From: Candidatus Odyssella sp.
Lineage (GTDB): Bacteria > Pseudomonadota > Alphaproteobacteria > Paracaedibacterales > CAITNM01
NCBI GenBank assembly: GCA_020726185.1
Contig: DYTB01000008.1
Span: forward strand, 1 to 47,907
Length of the DNA stretch: 47,907 bases
Direction of reading: 5' to 3'
In this document: positions 14,782-23,329 of the stretch, in pieces
Layout of the letters: each line of letters starts with the position of its first letter
Position numbering within the stretch: position 1 is the first letter of the stretch
Made by a program: the position numbers and the translations under genes
The notes under the pieces: model-generated
Databases searched by the model: none
Seen by the model: only the letters and a program-made list of their open reading frames with translations
Told to the model about the DNA's origin: nothing

Positions 14782-15108
14782 ATGAATTATCTAAAGAGTT
14801 TAATGCTAATAGTGGTGGTGGCGGTATCTAATGCATCTGCGTCGACTGGGCTTGAGGAATTAATGGAAAATATGCATGTTTTTTCTGGTTGGGTTGGTCG
14901 CGCTAAAGCCATATTGCCAACGGTTCCTTGTTCTGATGAACTGCGCGTAGAAATTGCTTCAATGGTGGCAAATCTTGATGTTAATCAAGAAGAAGCGCTT
15001 GCAGCAATGGTAACTTGGTTTAGTGTTTTTGATGATGCTGAGCTAAATACTGATGGTGCTCATTTTAAATCTGCAATTAGAAAAATCTTCAACCCTGCTG
15101 TTTCATGA
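14782..15108 (+). CDS. Small secreted helical protein, island type
   Basis: The frame is open from a TTG at 14707, but the ATG at 14782 follows AGGAG at the right distance and gives the signal peptide MNYLKSLMLIVVVAVSNASA, so the protein is 108 residues. The mature part is a short helical domain: LEELMENMHVFSGWVGRAKA and then DELRVEIASMVANLDVNQEE and a final AIRKIF helix. It resembles the helical parts of the 8495 and 10315 products in pattern. It ends the island, with a strong hairpin after it. Function unknown. Confidence 0.72.
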   Translation: MNYLKSLMLIVVVAVSNASASTGLEELMENMHVFSGWVGRAKAILPTVPCSDELRVEIASMVANLDVNQEEALAAMVTWFSVFDDAELNTDGAHFKSAIRKIFNPAVS

Positions 15109-15118
15109 TTAGTTTATT

Positions 15119-15151
15119 AAATCCCTATAGTTAAAAGCTATGGGGATTTTT
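15119..15151 (+). terminator. Intrinsic terminator at the end of the secreted island
   Basis: AAATCCCTATAG (15119-15130) pairs with CTATGGGGATTT (15138-15149), with one T-G pair, around TTAAAAG; the T run continues to 15151. Confidence 0.88.
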
Positions 15152-15177
15152 GTTCTTGTGTTTCCTGGTTTTAGCGA

Positions 15178-15206
15178 TTGAGCTTTAGGTACATTTTATA
15201 TAGACT
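15178..15206 (+). promoter_or_regulatory. Putative lysS promoter
   Basis: TTGAGC (15178-15183), a 17-nt spacer and TAGACT (15201-15206) resemble sigma-70 boxes upstream of lysS. Sequence match only. Confidence 0.4.
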
Positions 15207-15239
15207 AAATCAGTTTTTAAAAGGTTTTATAGCTAGATT

Positions 15240-16805
15240 ATGTCTAACAATTCTGCGGTTTCTAATACAACATTTGATGCTAAATCATGGCCGTTTGAAG
15301 AGGCAAAACGGGTATTAGCACGTCTACAGGGCAAGACACCTGAAAAAGGCTATGTGCTTTTTGAAACTGGCTATGGACCTTCGGGATTGCCACACATTGG
15401 AACGTTTGCCGAAGTATTACGCACAACTATGGTGCGCAAAGCGTTTGAAACGCTTAGTGATATTCCTACACGTTTATTTTGTTTTTCAGATGATATGGAT
15501 GGCTTTCGTAAAGTTCCCGATAACGTGCCCAATAAAGATATGCTGGCTAAATACTTGAACATGCCACTAACCAAGGTGCCAGACCCTTATGAAAAATTTG
15601 AAAGCTTCGGTCACCATAATAATGCGATGCTTCAACGCTTTTTAGATAGTTATGGTTTTGAATATGAATTTCAAAGTTCTACTGATTGGTATACATCTGG
15701 GCGGTTTGACCCTTCTTTGAAATTAGTGTTGCAACATTACGATGAAATTATGGGCATTATGTTGCCAACTTTGCGTGAAGAGCGTCGTGCGACTTACAGC
15801 CCATTTTTGCCACTATGTCCTAGAACAGGGCACGTTTTACAAGTTCCTATGGTTGAAGTGCGCCCGGAAAGTGATTCAGTTGTTTACAGGGACCCTGAAA
15901 CGAACCAGCTAACTGAAGTCAAAATTACAGGTGGCAGTTGCAAATTGCAGTGGAAGATCGACTGGGGCATGCGTTGGAAGGCTCTTGGGGTTGATTATGA
16001 AATGTCCGGCAAGGATTTAATTGATTCAGTGAAGTTATCATCGCAAGTATGTAGGGTTATTGGCGGGCGTGCGCCTGAAAATTTAACCTATGAATTGTTC
16101 TTAGATGATATTGGCCAAAAGATTAGTAAGTCTAAGGGTAATGGCCTAAGCATGGACGAATGGCTAACTTATGCACCGCAAGAAAGCTTGGCATATTTTA
16201 TGTACCAAGCACCTAAAAAAGCTAAGCGTTTGTTTTTTGATGTTATTCCTAAAGCAGTAGATGAATACCTGCAGCACGTAAGCAAATTTACGCCAGAGCA
16301 ATATGATAACCCTGTTTGGCATATTCATGGCGGTAAAGCCCCAGCTGCTGAAAGCGGTTTAAGCTTTAACATATTGTTGAACTTAGCATCGGTTGTGAAT
16401 GCTGATGAGGGTAGTATTTTGTGGGGCTTTGTGAAGCGTTATGTGCCGGGTGCCGATGAAGCATCTATGCCGTTTTTAGCAGAAATGATTACCTATGCAG
16501 TGAAGTACTATCAAGATTTTGTAAAACCCAAAAAACAATACCGAGCGCCAAATCAAATGGAGCGTGAGGCTTTGCAACGCTTGCATGATGAACTGGAAGA
16601 TATATCATTTGAAAGCACTGCAGAGGACCTGCAAGGCATTGTGTTTGAGGTGGGTAAACAGTTTGCGTTTTCTGACTTGCGTCAGTGGTTTGGAACGCTG
16701 TATGAAGTATTATTAGGGCAAGCAGAAGGCCCGCGTATGGGTTCTTTCATTGCACTATTTGGTATTGCTGAAACAAGAGCATTAATACAGGAGAAGTTAG
16801 CATGA
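15240..16805 (+). CDS. lysS: Lysyl-tRNA synthetase, class I
   Basis: This enzyme charges tRNA(Lys) with lysine. The 521-residue protein is the class I (archaeal/alphaproteobacterial) form, unrelated to the class II LysRS of E. coli. The Rossmann-fold signatures are present: GPSGLPHIGT (HIGH motif, about residues 41-50) and KISKSKG (KMSKS motif, about 295-301). The C-terminal helical anticodon-binding region follows. ATGA overlap with the next gene suggests a two-gene operon. A class I enzyme supports alphaproteobacterial ancestry, although it also occurs in archaea and spirochaetes. Confidence 0.95.
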   Translation: MSNNSAVSNTTFDAKSWPFEEAKRVLARLQGKTPEKGYVLFETGYGPSGLPHIGTFAEVLRTTMVRKAFETLSDIPTRLFCFSDDMDGFRKVPDNVPNKDMLAKYLNMPLTKVPDPYEKFESFGHHNNAMLQRFLDSYGFEYEFQSSTDWYTSGRFDPSLKLVLQHYDEIMGIMLPTLREERRATYSPFLPLCPRTGHVLQVPMVEVRPESDSVVYRDPETNQLTEVKITGGSCKLQWKIDWGMRWKALGVDYEMSGKDLIDSVKLSSQVCRVIGGRAPENLTYELFLDDIGQKISKSKGNGLSMDEWLTYAPQESLAYFMYQAPKKAKRLFFDVIPKAVDEYLQHVSKFTPEQYDNPVWHIHGGKAPAAESGLSFNILLNLASVVNADEGSILWGFVKRYVPGADEASMPFLAEMITYAVKYYQDFVKPKKQYRAPNQMEREALQRLHDELEDISFESTAEDLQGIVFEVGKQFAFSDLRQWFGTLYEVLLGQAEGPRMGSFIALFGIAETRALIQEKLA

Positions 16806-17632
16806 AAAAATTTTTTATAACTTTGGCATTTGTAAGTACACTATTTAGCTGCGAAACAATTTGGAATAATGGCCCAACGCAATTGCTAAAAGACATTTTT
16901 CATATAATGGATGTTGATGGGGTGAAAAACCTTGAGTCGGCTGTGAAACAAAGTAATTTTCGGTGGATTCGCCCAAAGGGATTTGAACTATGGGACGTGT
17001 ATAGCCTGTTTGATGATGCACAGCGTGCTAAACTGACCGAAATAGTGAAAAACTCTAGTCTAGCAAAAGCAAAACTGCCAACCAAAAAGCACTATGATGC
17101 AGTTGTTATTTTTGGTGCAACCACACCAAGAGTTCAAGATCGCATTGCATTTTTAATGAAGCTTCAGCAGCAAGGTATTACTTGGAATAAAGTGTATTTG
17201 CTTGGTTCAACTCGTAATTTGAAAATTGGTAATGAAGCTGACAAAGCAATGGCTAAAGTATTAGAAACCAAAGGGGCTACCGCTACTGAAATAGCAATGG
17301 TTAATGAAATATGGCAACAAACACCTAAGCCAGATTCATTTAAAGACATTCCAACCGTTTCAATACAATCGGGTCGGCAACCAGATGGCACAAGAGCTAG
17401 TACTGAAGATACATTACGCGAAATGACAAAAGATTTTGGGGATGTAAAAGATAAGGACTTTTTGTTTATTTCAAATAATCCCTACATTCCTTATCAAGAT
17501 GCTGTAACAAAAAAAGTGTTAGGGCAATATGGAATGAGCATTGAAACAGTTGGTGAAGCGATGACAGCTACTACAACCATGGAAAATGTGCTTGATACTG
17601 TGGCTAGGTGTTTGACGAACATTAAAGGGTAA
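16802..17632 (+). CDS. Exported protein, possibly DUF218/YdcF-like
   Basis: The 276-residue product starts inside the lysS stop (ATGA) and has a signal or lipoprotein-like N-terminus, MKKFFITLAFVSTLFSC, in which the Cys at 17 could be lipidated. The core has a beta-strand/helix pattern: DAVVIFGATTPRVQDRIAFL, then KVYLLGSTRNL, then a SIQSGRQPDG loop and a strand FLFISNNPYIPYQDA. This resembles the YdcF/SanA (DUF218) fold, where a strand-Gly motif is followed by an Arg helix and a GS-x-R turn. The match is suggestive only. Activity is unknown; coupling with lysS may be only transcriptional. Confidence 0.6.
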   Translation: MKKFFITLAFVSTLFSCETIWNNGPTQLLKDIFHIMDVDGVKNLESAVKQSNFRWIRPKGFELWDVYSLFDDAQRAKLTEIVKNSSLAKAKLPTKKHYDAVVIFGATTPRVQDRIAFLMKLQQQGITWNKVYLLGSTRNLKIGNEADKAMAKVLETKGATATEIAMVNEIWQQTPKPDSFKDIPTVSIQSGRQPDGTRASTEDTLREMTKDFGDVKDKDFLFISNNPYIPYQDAVTKKVLGQYGMSIETVGEAMTATTTMENVLDTVARCLTNIKG

Positions 17633-17736
17633 CGCTTCGTTGATGAAGGGGCGACACAAGTTGTGACCTCTCTTTTTGTTTGCCAGACTTCTTTGTTTCC
17701 TCATATTATGGGTGAAATTAATTTTTAAGGGATATC

Positions 17737-18255
17737 ATGAACTACTTAACTAAATTATTGCTTGTTGTATTAACCTCATTACCATTGCTTGTTGCTATGG
17801 ATGCGGAGGAAACAAAAGATACACATAAAGTAACAATAAAACTTCCTGAAAATACAAGACTTGCAGAAGATAAAGATATCGGGGGCGTCGAAAGCATCAC
17901 ATGTTGTCAATTTTTAACTCCTAATATTGGGCTAATAGCAGAACGTTTGGGATTGTCTGCTAGGGTAGAACAATTGGGATTATCTGGTATGGCGGAGCAG
18001 TGGGGTGTGACTTCAATGGCGGAACAAGTGGGTGTGTTTACGGTAGCTGAATATTTGGGCTTGCCTACTATAGCAAAACGATTTGGTTTTTTTAATGAGG
18101 TGACCACTGACAACCGAATTTGGACTCTCCCAGTTTTAGAAAAACTCTCTTTTGGACAGTTACTACAACTGGCTAGAGCCTTTGAAATTGGGTTTGATGA
18201 GCTTTTATTAACAGGGGTGCGCAGAGCACTTTCGCCAAAACAAAAAATAGATTAA
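17737..18255 (+). CDS. Secreted protein with nine-residue tandem repeats
   Basis: The 172-residue product has signal peptide MNYLTKLLLVVLTSLPLLVA, then MDAEE, matching the island proteins 2.6 kb away. Residues 68-118 consist of five and a half repeats of nine residues, consensus AEQLGLxxM (AERLGLSAR, VEQLGLSGM, AEQWGVTSM, AEQVGVFTV, AEYLGLPTI, AKRFGF). Period nine with regular Leu/Val and Gly spacing suggests a stacked helical or solenoid surface. The C-terminal part is helical. No known domain recognised. GGGA lies before the ATG. It sits between the lysS pair and an L,D-transpeptidase-like gene. Confidence 0.7.
   Translation: MNYLTKLLLVVLTSLPLLVAMDAEETKDTHKVTIKLPENTRLAEDKDIGGVESITCCQFLTPNIGLIAERLGLSARVEQLGLSGMAEQWGVTSMAEQVGVFTVAEYLGLPTIAKRFGFFNEVTTDNRIWTLPVLEKLSFGQLLQLARAFEIGFDELLLTGVRRALSPKQKID
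17938..18090 (+). repeat. 27-bp coding tandem repeat
   Basis: Five full 27-bp units and two thirds of a sixth encode the AEQLGLxxM repeat of the 17737 product. Units differ at the DNA level more than in their protein pattern, so the repeat is kept by selection on the protein rather than being a recent slippage. Confidence 0.88.
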
Positions 18256-18322
18256 GGAAGTAAGCGCCTTCTGTAAATACATGAAATTTTGAAGGTGCCT
18301 ACAATAATTTTAGTGTGACAAA

Positions 18323-18850
18323 GTGAAGCAAATATTGCAGCAAATTAGTAACCAACAGGTTTCGTGGCAAAACAAAATTTTGCCATGCCGGGTAGGGGTT
18401 AATGATTTTTTAGGGCCTAAGCAAGAAGGGGATTGGTGTACGCCCATAGGTTCATGGAAGCTTCTAACGGTGTATTACCGCCCTGATAAAATGTCTAGAC
18501 CTAAAACTGTTTTGCCTGTTATTGAAATTACCCCCAATATGGGGTGGTCAGATGACCCAGATGATATTGCTTACAACACGTGCATTACTACGCCATACGC
18601 GTTTTCCCATGAGAAACTATGGCGAGATGATAATGTGTACGATCTATTCATGACCACTAGTCATAATACCGATCCGATAGTTCCAGAATGTGGAAGTGCA
18701 ATTTTTATTCACCAGATGAATGAAACCATGACACCTACCGCAGGGTGTTTGGCACTGAAATTTGAAGACCTTCTTAACCTGGTTGAAACGGCAACTTTTG
18801 ATACCTATTGGGTTGTGGGTGACGACCTTGGGTACGTGCATAGTGCCTGA
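18323..18850 (+). CDS. L,D-transpeptidase (YkuD) family protein
   Basis: YkuD-fold enzymes make 3-3 crosslinks in peptidoglycan or attach proteins to it. The 175-residue protein begins at a GTG (18323). It has the family layout: GDWCTPIGSWKLLTVYYR at the N-terminal side, and a His-x(n)-Cys site where FIHQMNETMTPTAGCLAL supplies the His and the catalytic Cys in TAGC. No signal peptide is visible, unusual for a wall enzyme, although many alphaproteobacterial members also lack one. The stop overlaps the mutM start by 8 nt, indicating one operon. Substrate unproven. Confidence 0.78.
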   Translation: MKQILQQISNQQVSWQNKILPCRVGVNDFLGPKQEGDWCTPIGSWKLLTVYYRPDKMSRPKTVLPVIEITPNMGWSDDPDDIAYNTCITTPYAFSHEKLWRDDNVYDLFMTTSHNTDPIVPECGSAIFIHQMNETMTPTAGCLALKFEDLLNLVETATFDTYWVVGDDLGYVHSA

Positions 18851-19658
18851 GCTACCCGAAGTTGAAACCGTATGTCGGGGGCTTCGTCCCTATATGGAAG
18901 GCAAAATTTTACAAAATGTGGTTTTACACCGAGCAAAATTAAGAAATTCTTTTCCGCCAATGTTTGCTGAACGCTTGCAAGGGCAGGTGGTTAACAAAAT
19001 TAATCGCCGTGGGAAATATATTCTTGTTGAATTGCCTGATTACACTTGGATGATGCATTTGGGGATGAGTGGCAGAATTCAACGTAGTATTGCCTCTGAA
19101 TATGTCCATCAAAAGCATGATCACGTGGTGTGGCAGGTAGATGATATGACGTTTGCTTTTAATGATGCGCGCCGTTTTGGTGATATGGATCTGCTGCAAA
19201 AAGGGCAAATGTGTGCGTCAGTAAAGACAATGGCGCCAGAACCTTTTGAAATAGAGGTGGATGATTTTTACAAACGATTGCAGCGGACTACGCGGCCGTT
19301 AAAAACGTCGTTACTTGATCAAGCAATTATCGCTGGGCTTGGAAATATTTATGTGTGCGAAGCGCTTTGGCAAAGTGGGTTATCCCCCTTTAAAGCGTCG
19401 GATTCCATTACCCTTAAACAGACACAGTTTTTATTGAAGAATATCTGCGAAGTGCTAGAGCGGGCGATTGAATCGGGTGGGGCATCGCTTTGTGATCATA
19501 GAACAGTTGAGGGAGCACTTGGGTATTTTCAGCATCAGTTCAGGGTGTATGACCAAAAAGGTAATCCTTGCTTAACTGATTCGTGTTCCGGCACAATTAA
19601 GCGTGAAGCTCAGGCGGGTCGTTCAACGTATTATTGCTCAACTTGTCAGAAAAACTAA
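18843..19658 (+). CDS. mutM: Formamidopyrimidine-DNA glycosylase
   Basis: MutM removes oxidised purines such as 8-oxoguanine and then nicks the DNA. The GTG at 18843 is chosen because it yields PELPEVETV directly after the initiator, leaving the catalytic Pro and Glu at the N-terminus; the frame open further upstream is not used. The protein has 271 residues. The helix-two-turn-helix region (AIIAGLGNIYVCEALW) and a C-terminal zinc finger C-x4-C...C-x2-C (CLTDSC and YCSTCQ) are complete; the x4 spacing is typical of alphaproteobacteria. It overlaps the L,D-transpeptidase gene by 8 nt and is followed closely by hemB. Confidence 0.96.
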   Translation: MPELPEVETVCRGLRPYMEGKILQNVVLHRAKLRNSFPPMFAERLQGQVVNKINRRGKYILVELPDYTWMMHLGMSGRIQRSIASEYVHQKHDHVVWQVDDMTFAFNDARRFGDMDLLQKGQMCASVKTMAPEPFEIEVDDFYKRLQRTTRPLKTSLLDQAIIAGLGNIYVCEALWQSGLSPFKASDSITLKQTQFLLKNICEVLERAIESGGASLCDHRTVEGALGYFQHQFRVYDQKGNPCLTDSCSGTIKREAQAGRSTYYCSTCQKN

Positions 19659-19682
19659 TGTTTAAAAAGGTTATTTTATAAA

Positions 19683-20678
19683 ATGTCTTTAACGGTAGCA
19701 GCGTACCCAAATTTGCGCCTTCGACGTTTGCGTCAATCTGCATCAATCCGTGAATTGTTTCAAGAAAACCATTTAAACCCAAGTGACCTTATTTGGCCAG
19801 TTTTTGTTTGTGAACCTGGGGATGATACGGAAATTGCAACAATGCCAGGTGTGCGCCGGTATTTGGTTGATGAGTTACCGGAGCAAGTTGAAGAAGCATA
19901 TCAGCTGGGTATTCGGGCAATACTGTTATTCCCCAAAACACCAAGTGCGTTAAAAACAGAAAATGCGATTGAAGCGCTAAACCCGAAAAACCTAATATGC
20001 AAAGCTATTCGCAAAATTAAAGAATGCGTTCCCAAAATGGTGGTGTTGACCGATGTGGCGTTGGACCCATATACAACCCACGGGCACGATGGAATTTTAA
20101 AAAATGGCGATGTTGAAAACGATACAACTGTTGATGTTTTAATTAAGCAGACATTAAACCAAGTTGATGCGGGCGCTGACGGTATTTGCCCGTCTGATAT
20201 GATGGATGGCAGGATTCAAGCTATTCGTTGTGCATTGGAAGTAAAAGGGCGCGTTAATGTGTTGTTGGTAAGTTATGGCGTGAAGTATGCCTCAACTTTT
20301 TATGGGCCATTTCGTAGTGCCGTTGGGGCGAATCTGCAGGGGGATAAAAAAACTTACCAGCTTAATCCTGCTAATGCCGTTGAAGCTTTGCGCGACATTA
20401 AGCAAGACATTGCCGAAGGTGCAGATGGCATAATTGTTAAACCGGGATTGCCTTACTTAGATATTGTTTCCCAAGCTAAAAGCTTTGGCGCGCCCATTTG
20501 GGTTTACCAAGTTAGTGGGGAATATGCCATGATAAAATATGCCGCAGCTAACGGCGCAATTGTAGAAGAAGATGCGTTTTATGAAACCTGCCTTAGCTTT
20601 AAACGGGCAGAGGCTTCGAAAATTATTACCTATGCAGCAAAAGAGATTAGTAAATGTCTAAAGAAAATTTCGGCCTAA
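19683..20678 (+). CDS. hemB: Porphobilinogen synthase (delta-aminolevulinic acid dehydratase)
   Basis: HemB condenses two 5-aminolevulinate molecules into porphobilinogen for haem synthesis. The 331-residue protein has both Schiff-base lysine motifs, SYGVKYASTFYGPFRSA and GIIVKPGLPYLDIV. The metal site reads DVALDPYTTHGHDG rather than the Cys-rich zinc type, as expected for magnesium-dependent alphaproteobacterial enzymes. Its last bases overlap the following transporter by 25 nt. It continues the mutM operon. Confidence 0.97.
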   Translation: MSLTVAAYPNLRLRRLRQSASIRELFQENHLNPSDLIWPVFVCEPGDDTEIATMPGVRRYLVDELPEQVEEAYQLGIRAILLFPKTPSALKTENAIEALNPKNLICKAIRKIKECVPKMVVLTDVALDPYTTHGHDGILKNGDVENDTTVDVLIKQTLNQVDAGADGICPSDMMDGRIQAIRCALEVKGRVNVLLVSYGVKYASTFYGPFRSAVGANLQGDKKTYQLNPANAVEALRDIKQDIAEGADGIIVKPGLPYLDIVSQAKSFGAPIWVYQVSGEYAMIKYAAANGAIVEEDAFYETCLSFKRAEASKIITYAAKEISKCLKKISA

Positions 20679-21862
20679 CAAAGTTCCAGTACACAACTTT
20701 ATACCCAGCTTTGTTAATGCTTACTGGTGTCTTAATGGTGGCGAGTATTGATATTTATTCACCAGCTGCACCTTTTTTGAAGCGCTATTTTGAAACATCA
20801 GAGTGGATGATTCAATTTAGTATGATGCAAACACCAATTGTGGCAGCTGTTGTTGGCATGCTCTATGGCCATTGGAGTGATACTAAGGGGCGTAGGCCTG
20901 CAATGTTGTCATCCCTTGGGATATTTTCCGTATGTTCTTTCCTATGCTGTCTATCGTGGAATATTGAATCATTTATTGTGTTACGATTTCTGCAAGCAAT
21001 TGGTGCTGGTGGAATATCTGTGATTAGTATTTCCATTTTGTCCGATATGTTTAGCGGGTCAGTATACGCGCGTTATATGGCAACATATAGCATGAGCTTT
21101 CCTATTATGTTTGCGGTTGCCCCTGTGTTGGGAGCACATTTGTTAAAATGGTTTGGGTGGCAGGCGAATTTTTGGGCGTTAGGTGTAATAGCTACTTGCT
21201 TATGGTTAATATTTGTCAAAAAAATGCCAGAAACCCACAAAAACCATGTTGATACAATGGGCTGGAATCATATTTTAAAAAACCTAAAAGTATTAACCAG
21301 CAACCGATACTTTATAGTTCTTTCTATTTGTCATGGCTTACCGGTTGCTATTGCAGCTGTTTACGGAATAAATAGTTCATTTATTTTTATTGATCATTTT
21401 AATTTTTTGCCAACTACGTATGCATATATACAGCTTGTTCCTGTAGTAATGAATTTAATTGGGTCAATAGTGTATCGTCAGCATGTTGTTAAATGGGGAA
21501 TTGCCAAATCTATTCGTTATGGAATGTACCTAAATCTTGCTTTTTTATGCTTAATCACTCTTGGGACAACACTTAATATTTTGCAATTGCCATTTTCTAT
21601 AGTTGCAATTATGTGCATTTTAAACTTAAGCCTTTCAGCCACCCTTTCAAGCTGTGGAACAAAAGCAATTGAGTGCGCGCCAGAGCAACGAGGATTAGCA
21701 ATTGCTTTCCTTGGATTAATGCGAAACGGCGTGGTTGCAGGGTTAGTTTTAGTGGTTGGAGTATTTTTTGATGGCACTATAATTCCTGTGTATATTGGCA
21801 TGGCAATCTTAACAGCAATTTTAGTATTTTTAACTTGGCCACTTTCTAAAGAGGCTTCTTAA
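20654..21862 (+). CDS. MFS transporter, Bcr/CflA-like
   Basis: This 402-residue membrane protein has about 12 predicted transmembrane helices. It has the TM1 motif DIYSPAAPFL and the loop 2-3 signature GHWSDTKGRRP, both typical of Bcr/CflA drug-proton antiporters. The start lies 25 nt inside hemB, so translation is coupled. Substrate cannot be told from sequence; drugs, sulfonamides or cysteine-like compounds are transported by relatives. A general metabolite exporter is the alternative. Confidence 0.85.
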   Translation: MSKENFGLTKFQYTTLYPALLMLTGVLMVASIDIYSPAAPFLKRYFETSEWMIQFSMMQTPIVAAVVGMLYGHWSDTKGRRPAMLSSLGIFSVCSFLCCLSWNIESFIVLRFLQAIGAGGISVISISILSDMFSGSVYARYMATYSMSFPIMFAVAPVLGAHLLKWFGWQANFWALGVIATCLWLIFVKKMPETHKNHVDTMGWNHILKNLKVLTSNRYFIVLSICHGLPVAIAAVYGINSSFIFIDHFNFLPTTYAYIQLVPVVMNLIGSIVYRQHVVKWGIAKSIRYGMYLNLAFLCLITLGTTLNILQLPFSIVAIMCILNLSLSATLSSCGTKAIECAPEQRGLAIAFLGLMRNGVVAGLVLVVGVFFDGTIIPVYIGMAILTAILVFLTWPLSKEAS

Positions 21863-21915
21863 CAATTTTTTAATCAAAATTTTCTAGTCTAATAAAAAAG
21901 AATATGGAGGTGTTA

Positions 21916-23232
21916 ATGATCAGATTGGTGTTGTGTGGCGCGTTAACTGTATTTACGTGCTTATTTGCAAGTCATGAAAAAAAAGATCCAATTCCCTTAT
22001 TTGATTCGGTTCTTTTAGCTAAAGCAACAACAGCTGCTGTTGTGGATGTTTATGCATATAGAGAAAGGGATGGTGAAATCTTCCAGCCCTTTGAATTAGG
22101 CGATATTGAATCGATGCTATTTGGGGCTAAGCGTCATGGCAACTCAAGTGGAACTGGCTGCATTATTAGTTCTGATGGGTATATCGTGACGTGTAATCAT
22201 GTTGTGCAAGATGCAACACGGATCTTTGTCGGTCTTAATGATGGTAGAAAAATGCAAGCTACAAAGGTTTTTAGCAATGCTGATGCGGATATTGCATTTT
22301 TAAAAATTGATACAAAAAATTTATCATGTCTGAAGCTTGCAAATTCAAAGACACAAATAGATTTAGGCGAGCCAGTGCTTGTTGCTGGTAATGCTTTTGG
22401 TATGGGTAAAACCAGTATTTTTAGAGGGTTAGTTTCATTTATTAACAGAGTAGTTGATGGAAAAGTTGTGCTGCAAAGTGATGCGCACATCGGTGTTGGA
22501 AATTCAGGAGGACCTATGGTTAATTCCATGGGAGAAATGATTGGTATGGCTTTTGCTATTCCACGCATGGGCGGGCTTTCTTTCTTTATTCCGGCTAGCA
22601 TGATTGGGTACTATTTTAATAAAGAAATTTTGAAAAAACCTTGTGCTTGGTGGGGTGTTAACACACAGATGATGACACCCAATATGCTAGAAAGCTGTGG
22701 ACTAGAAGACAAAAATCTTTTTGGCGTGATTGTGAATGAAATTGATAGCAGCTCTCCTGCGAAAAGTGTTTTAAAACATGGAGATGTGATTGTAGAGGCT
22801 AACGGCCAAAAACTAAGTACTCCGGAAGAGCTAGATTTTTTTGAAAAAACTTCAAGTTTAGAGGAAGAGGTTACTTTAAAAATATGGAGAGAAAATAGTT
22901 TACAAGATGTGAGATTTATCCCTATTAAAGAGCCAAAATCTTCCACTCAAGAAGTTGACAATAAGCTTTTGGGAAATGTGCAATTTGAACAAACGCCAAA
23001 CGGCGTGATAGTCAAGCAGGCAGGCAATAGTGGATTGTTTCAAGAAGGCGATAAAGTTATTGCACTAAATAAGAAAAAAATTAAAAAGCTTCGTGAAATT
23101 GAAAAAGCCTTAAAGTCAACGGATGGTGCATTAAGTGTGACTGTTGATAGAAAGGGAGTAAAAATTTCTCAATCATTTTCCAATAGAGACGGTGGAAGTT
23201 TTTTTAGTCAAAGCATAATTAGTGGCGGGTGA
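21916..23232 (+). CDS. degP: Periplasmic serine protease, DegP/HtrA family
   Basis: DegP-type proteases degrade or refold damaged envelope proteins. GGAGG at 21906-21910 is best placed for the ATG at 21916, giving a 438-residue protein with signal peptide MIRLVLCGALTVFTCLFA. The trypsin-like triad is present: His in VTCNHVV, Asp in DADIAFLKI, Ser in GNSGGPM. Two PDZ domains follow (around GVIVNEIDSSSPAKSVLKHG and GVIVKQAGNSGLFQEGDK). It may be DegP, DegQ or DegS-like; two PDZ domains exclude DegS. It stands alone with short intergenic gaps. Confidence 0.9.
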   Translation: MIRLVLCGALTVFTCLFASHEKKDPIPLFDSVLLAKATTAAVVDVYAYRERDGEIFQPFELGDIESMLFGAKRHGNSSGTGCIISSDGYIVTCNHVVQDATRIFVGLNDGRKMQATKVFSNADADIAFLKIDTKNLSCLKLANSKTQIDLGEPVLVAGNAFGMGKTSIFRGLVSFINRVVDGKVVLQSDAHIGVGNSGGPMVNSMGEMIGMAFAIPRMGGLSFFIPASMIGYYFNKEILKKPCAWWGVNTQMMTPNMLESCGLEDKNLFGVIVNEIDSSSPAKSVLKHGDVIVEANGQKLSTPEELDFFEKTSSLEEEVTLKIWRENSLQDVRFIPIKEPKSSTQEVDNKLLGNVQFEQTPNGVIVKQAGNSGLFQEGDKVIALNKKKIKKLREIEKALKSTDGALSVTVDRKGVKISQSFSNRDGGSFFSQSIISGG

Positions 23233-23243
23233 TAACCGTTTAA

Positions 23244-23282
23244 CCTTAGCAATAATTTCCGTATCAATCCATTGCGCTAAGG
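23244..23282 (+). other. Hairpin between degP and fabI
   Basis: CCTTAGCAAT (23244-23253) pairs with ATTG-CTAAGG (23271-23282), with a two-base bulge, around a 17-nt loop. There is no T run, so it could be a weak degP terminator or part of the fabI leader. Confidence 0.4.
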
Positions 23283-23329
23283 ACCTGGATTGTCTATGCT
23301 ACAAGGCAATGAATTAAACGAGAAAATCA

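Noticed and set aside
17633-17690. A terminator after the 16802 gene, around CACAAGTTGTG.
   Set aside because: Pairing is short and broken and the T run is not placed right after a stable stem.
18265-18300. Stem GCGCCTTC/GAAGGTGC after the 17737 gene.
   Set aside because: A 21-nt loop and no T run; not strong enough to call a terminator.
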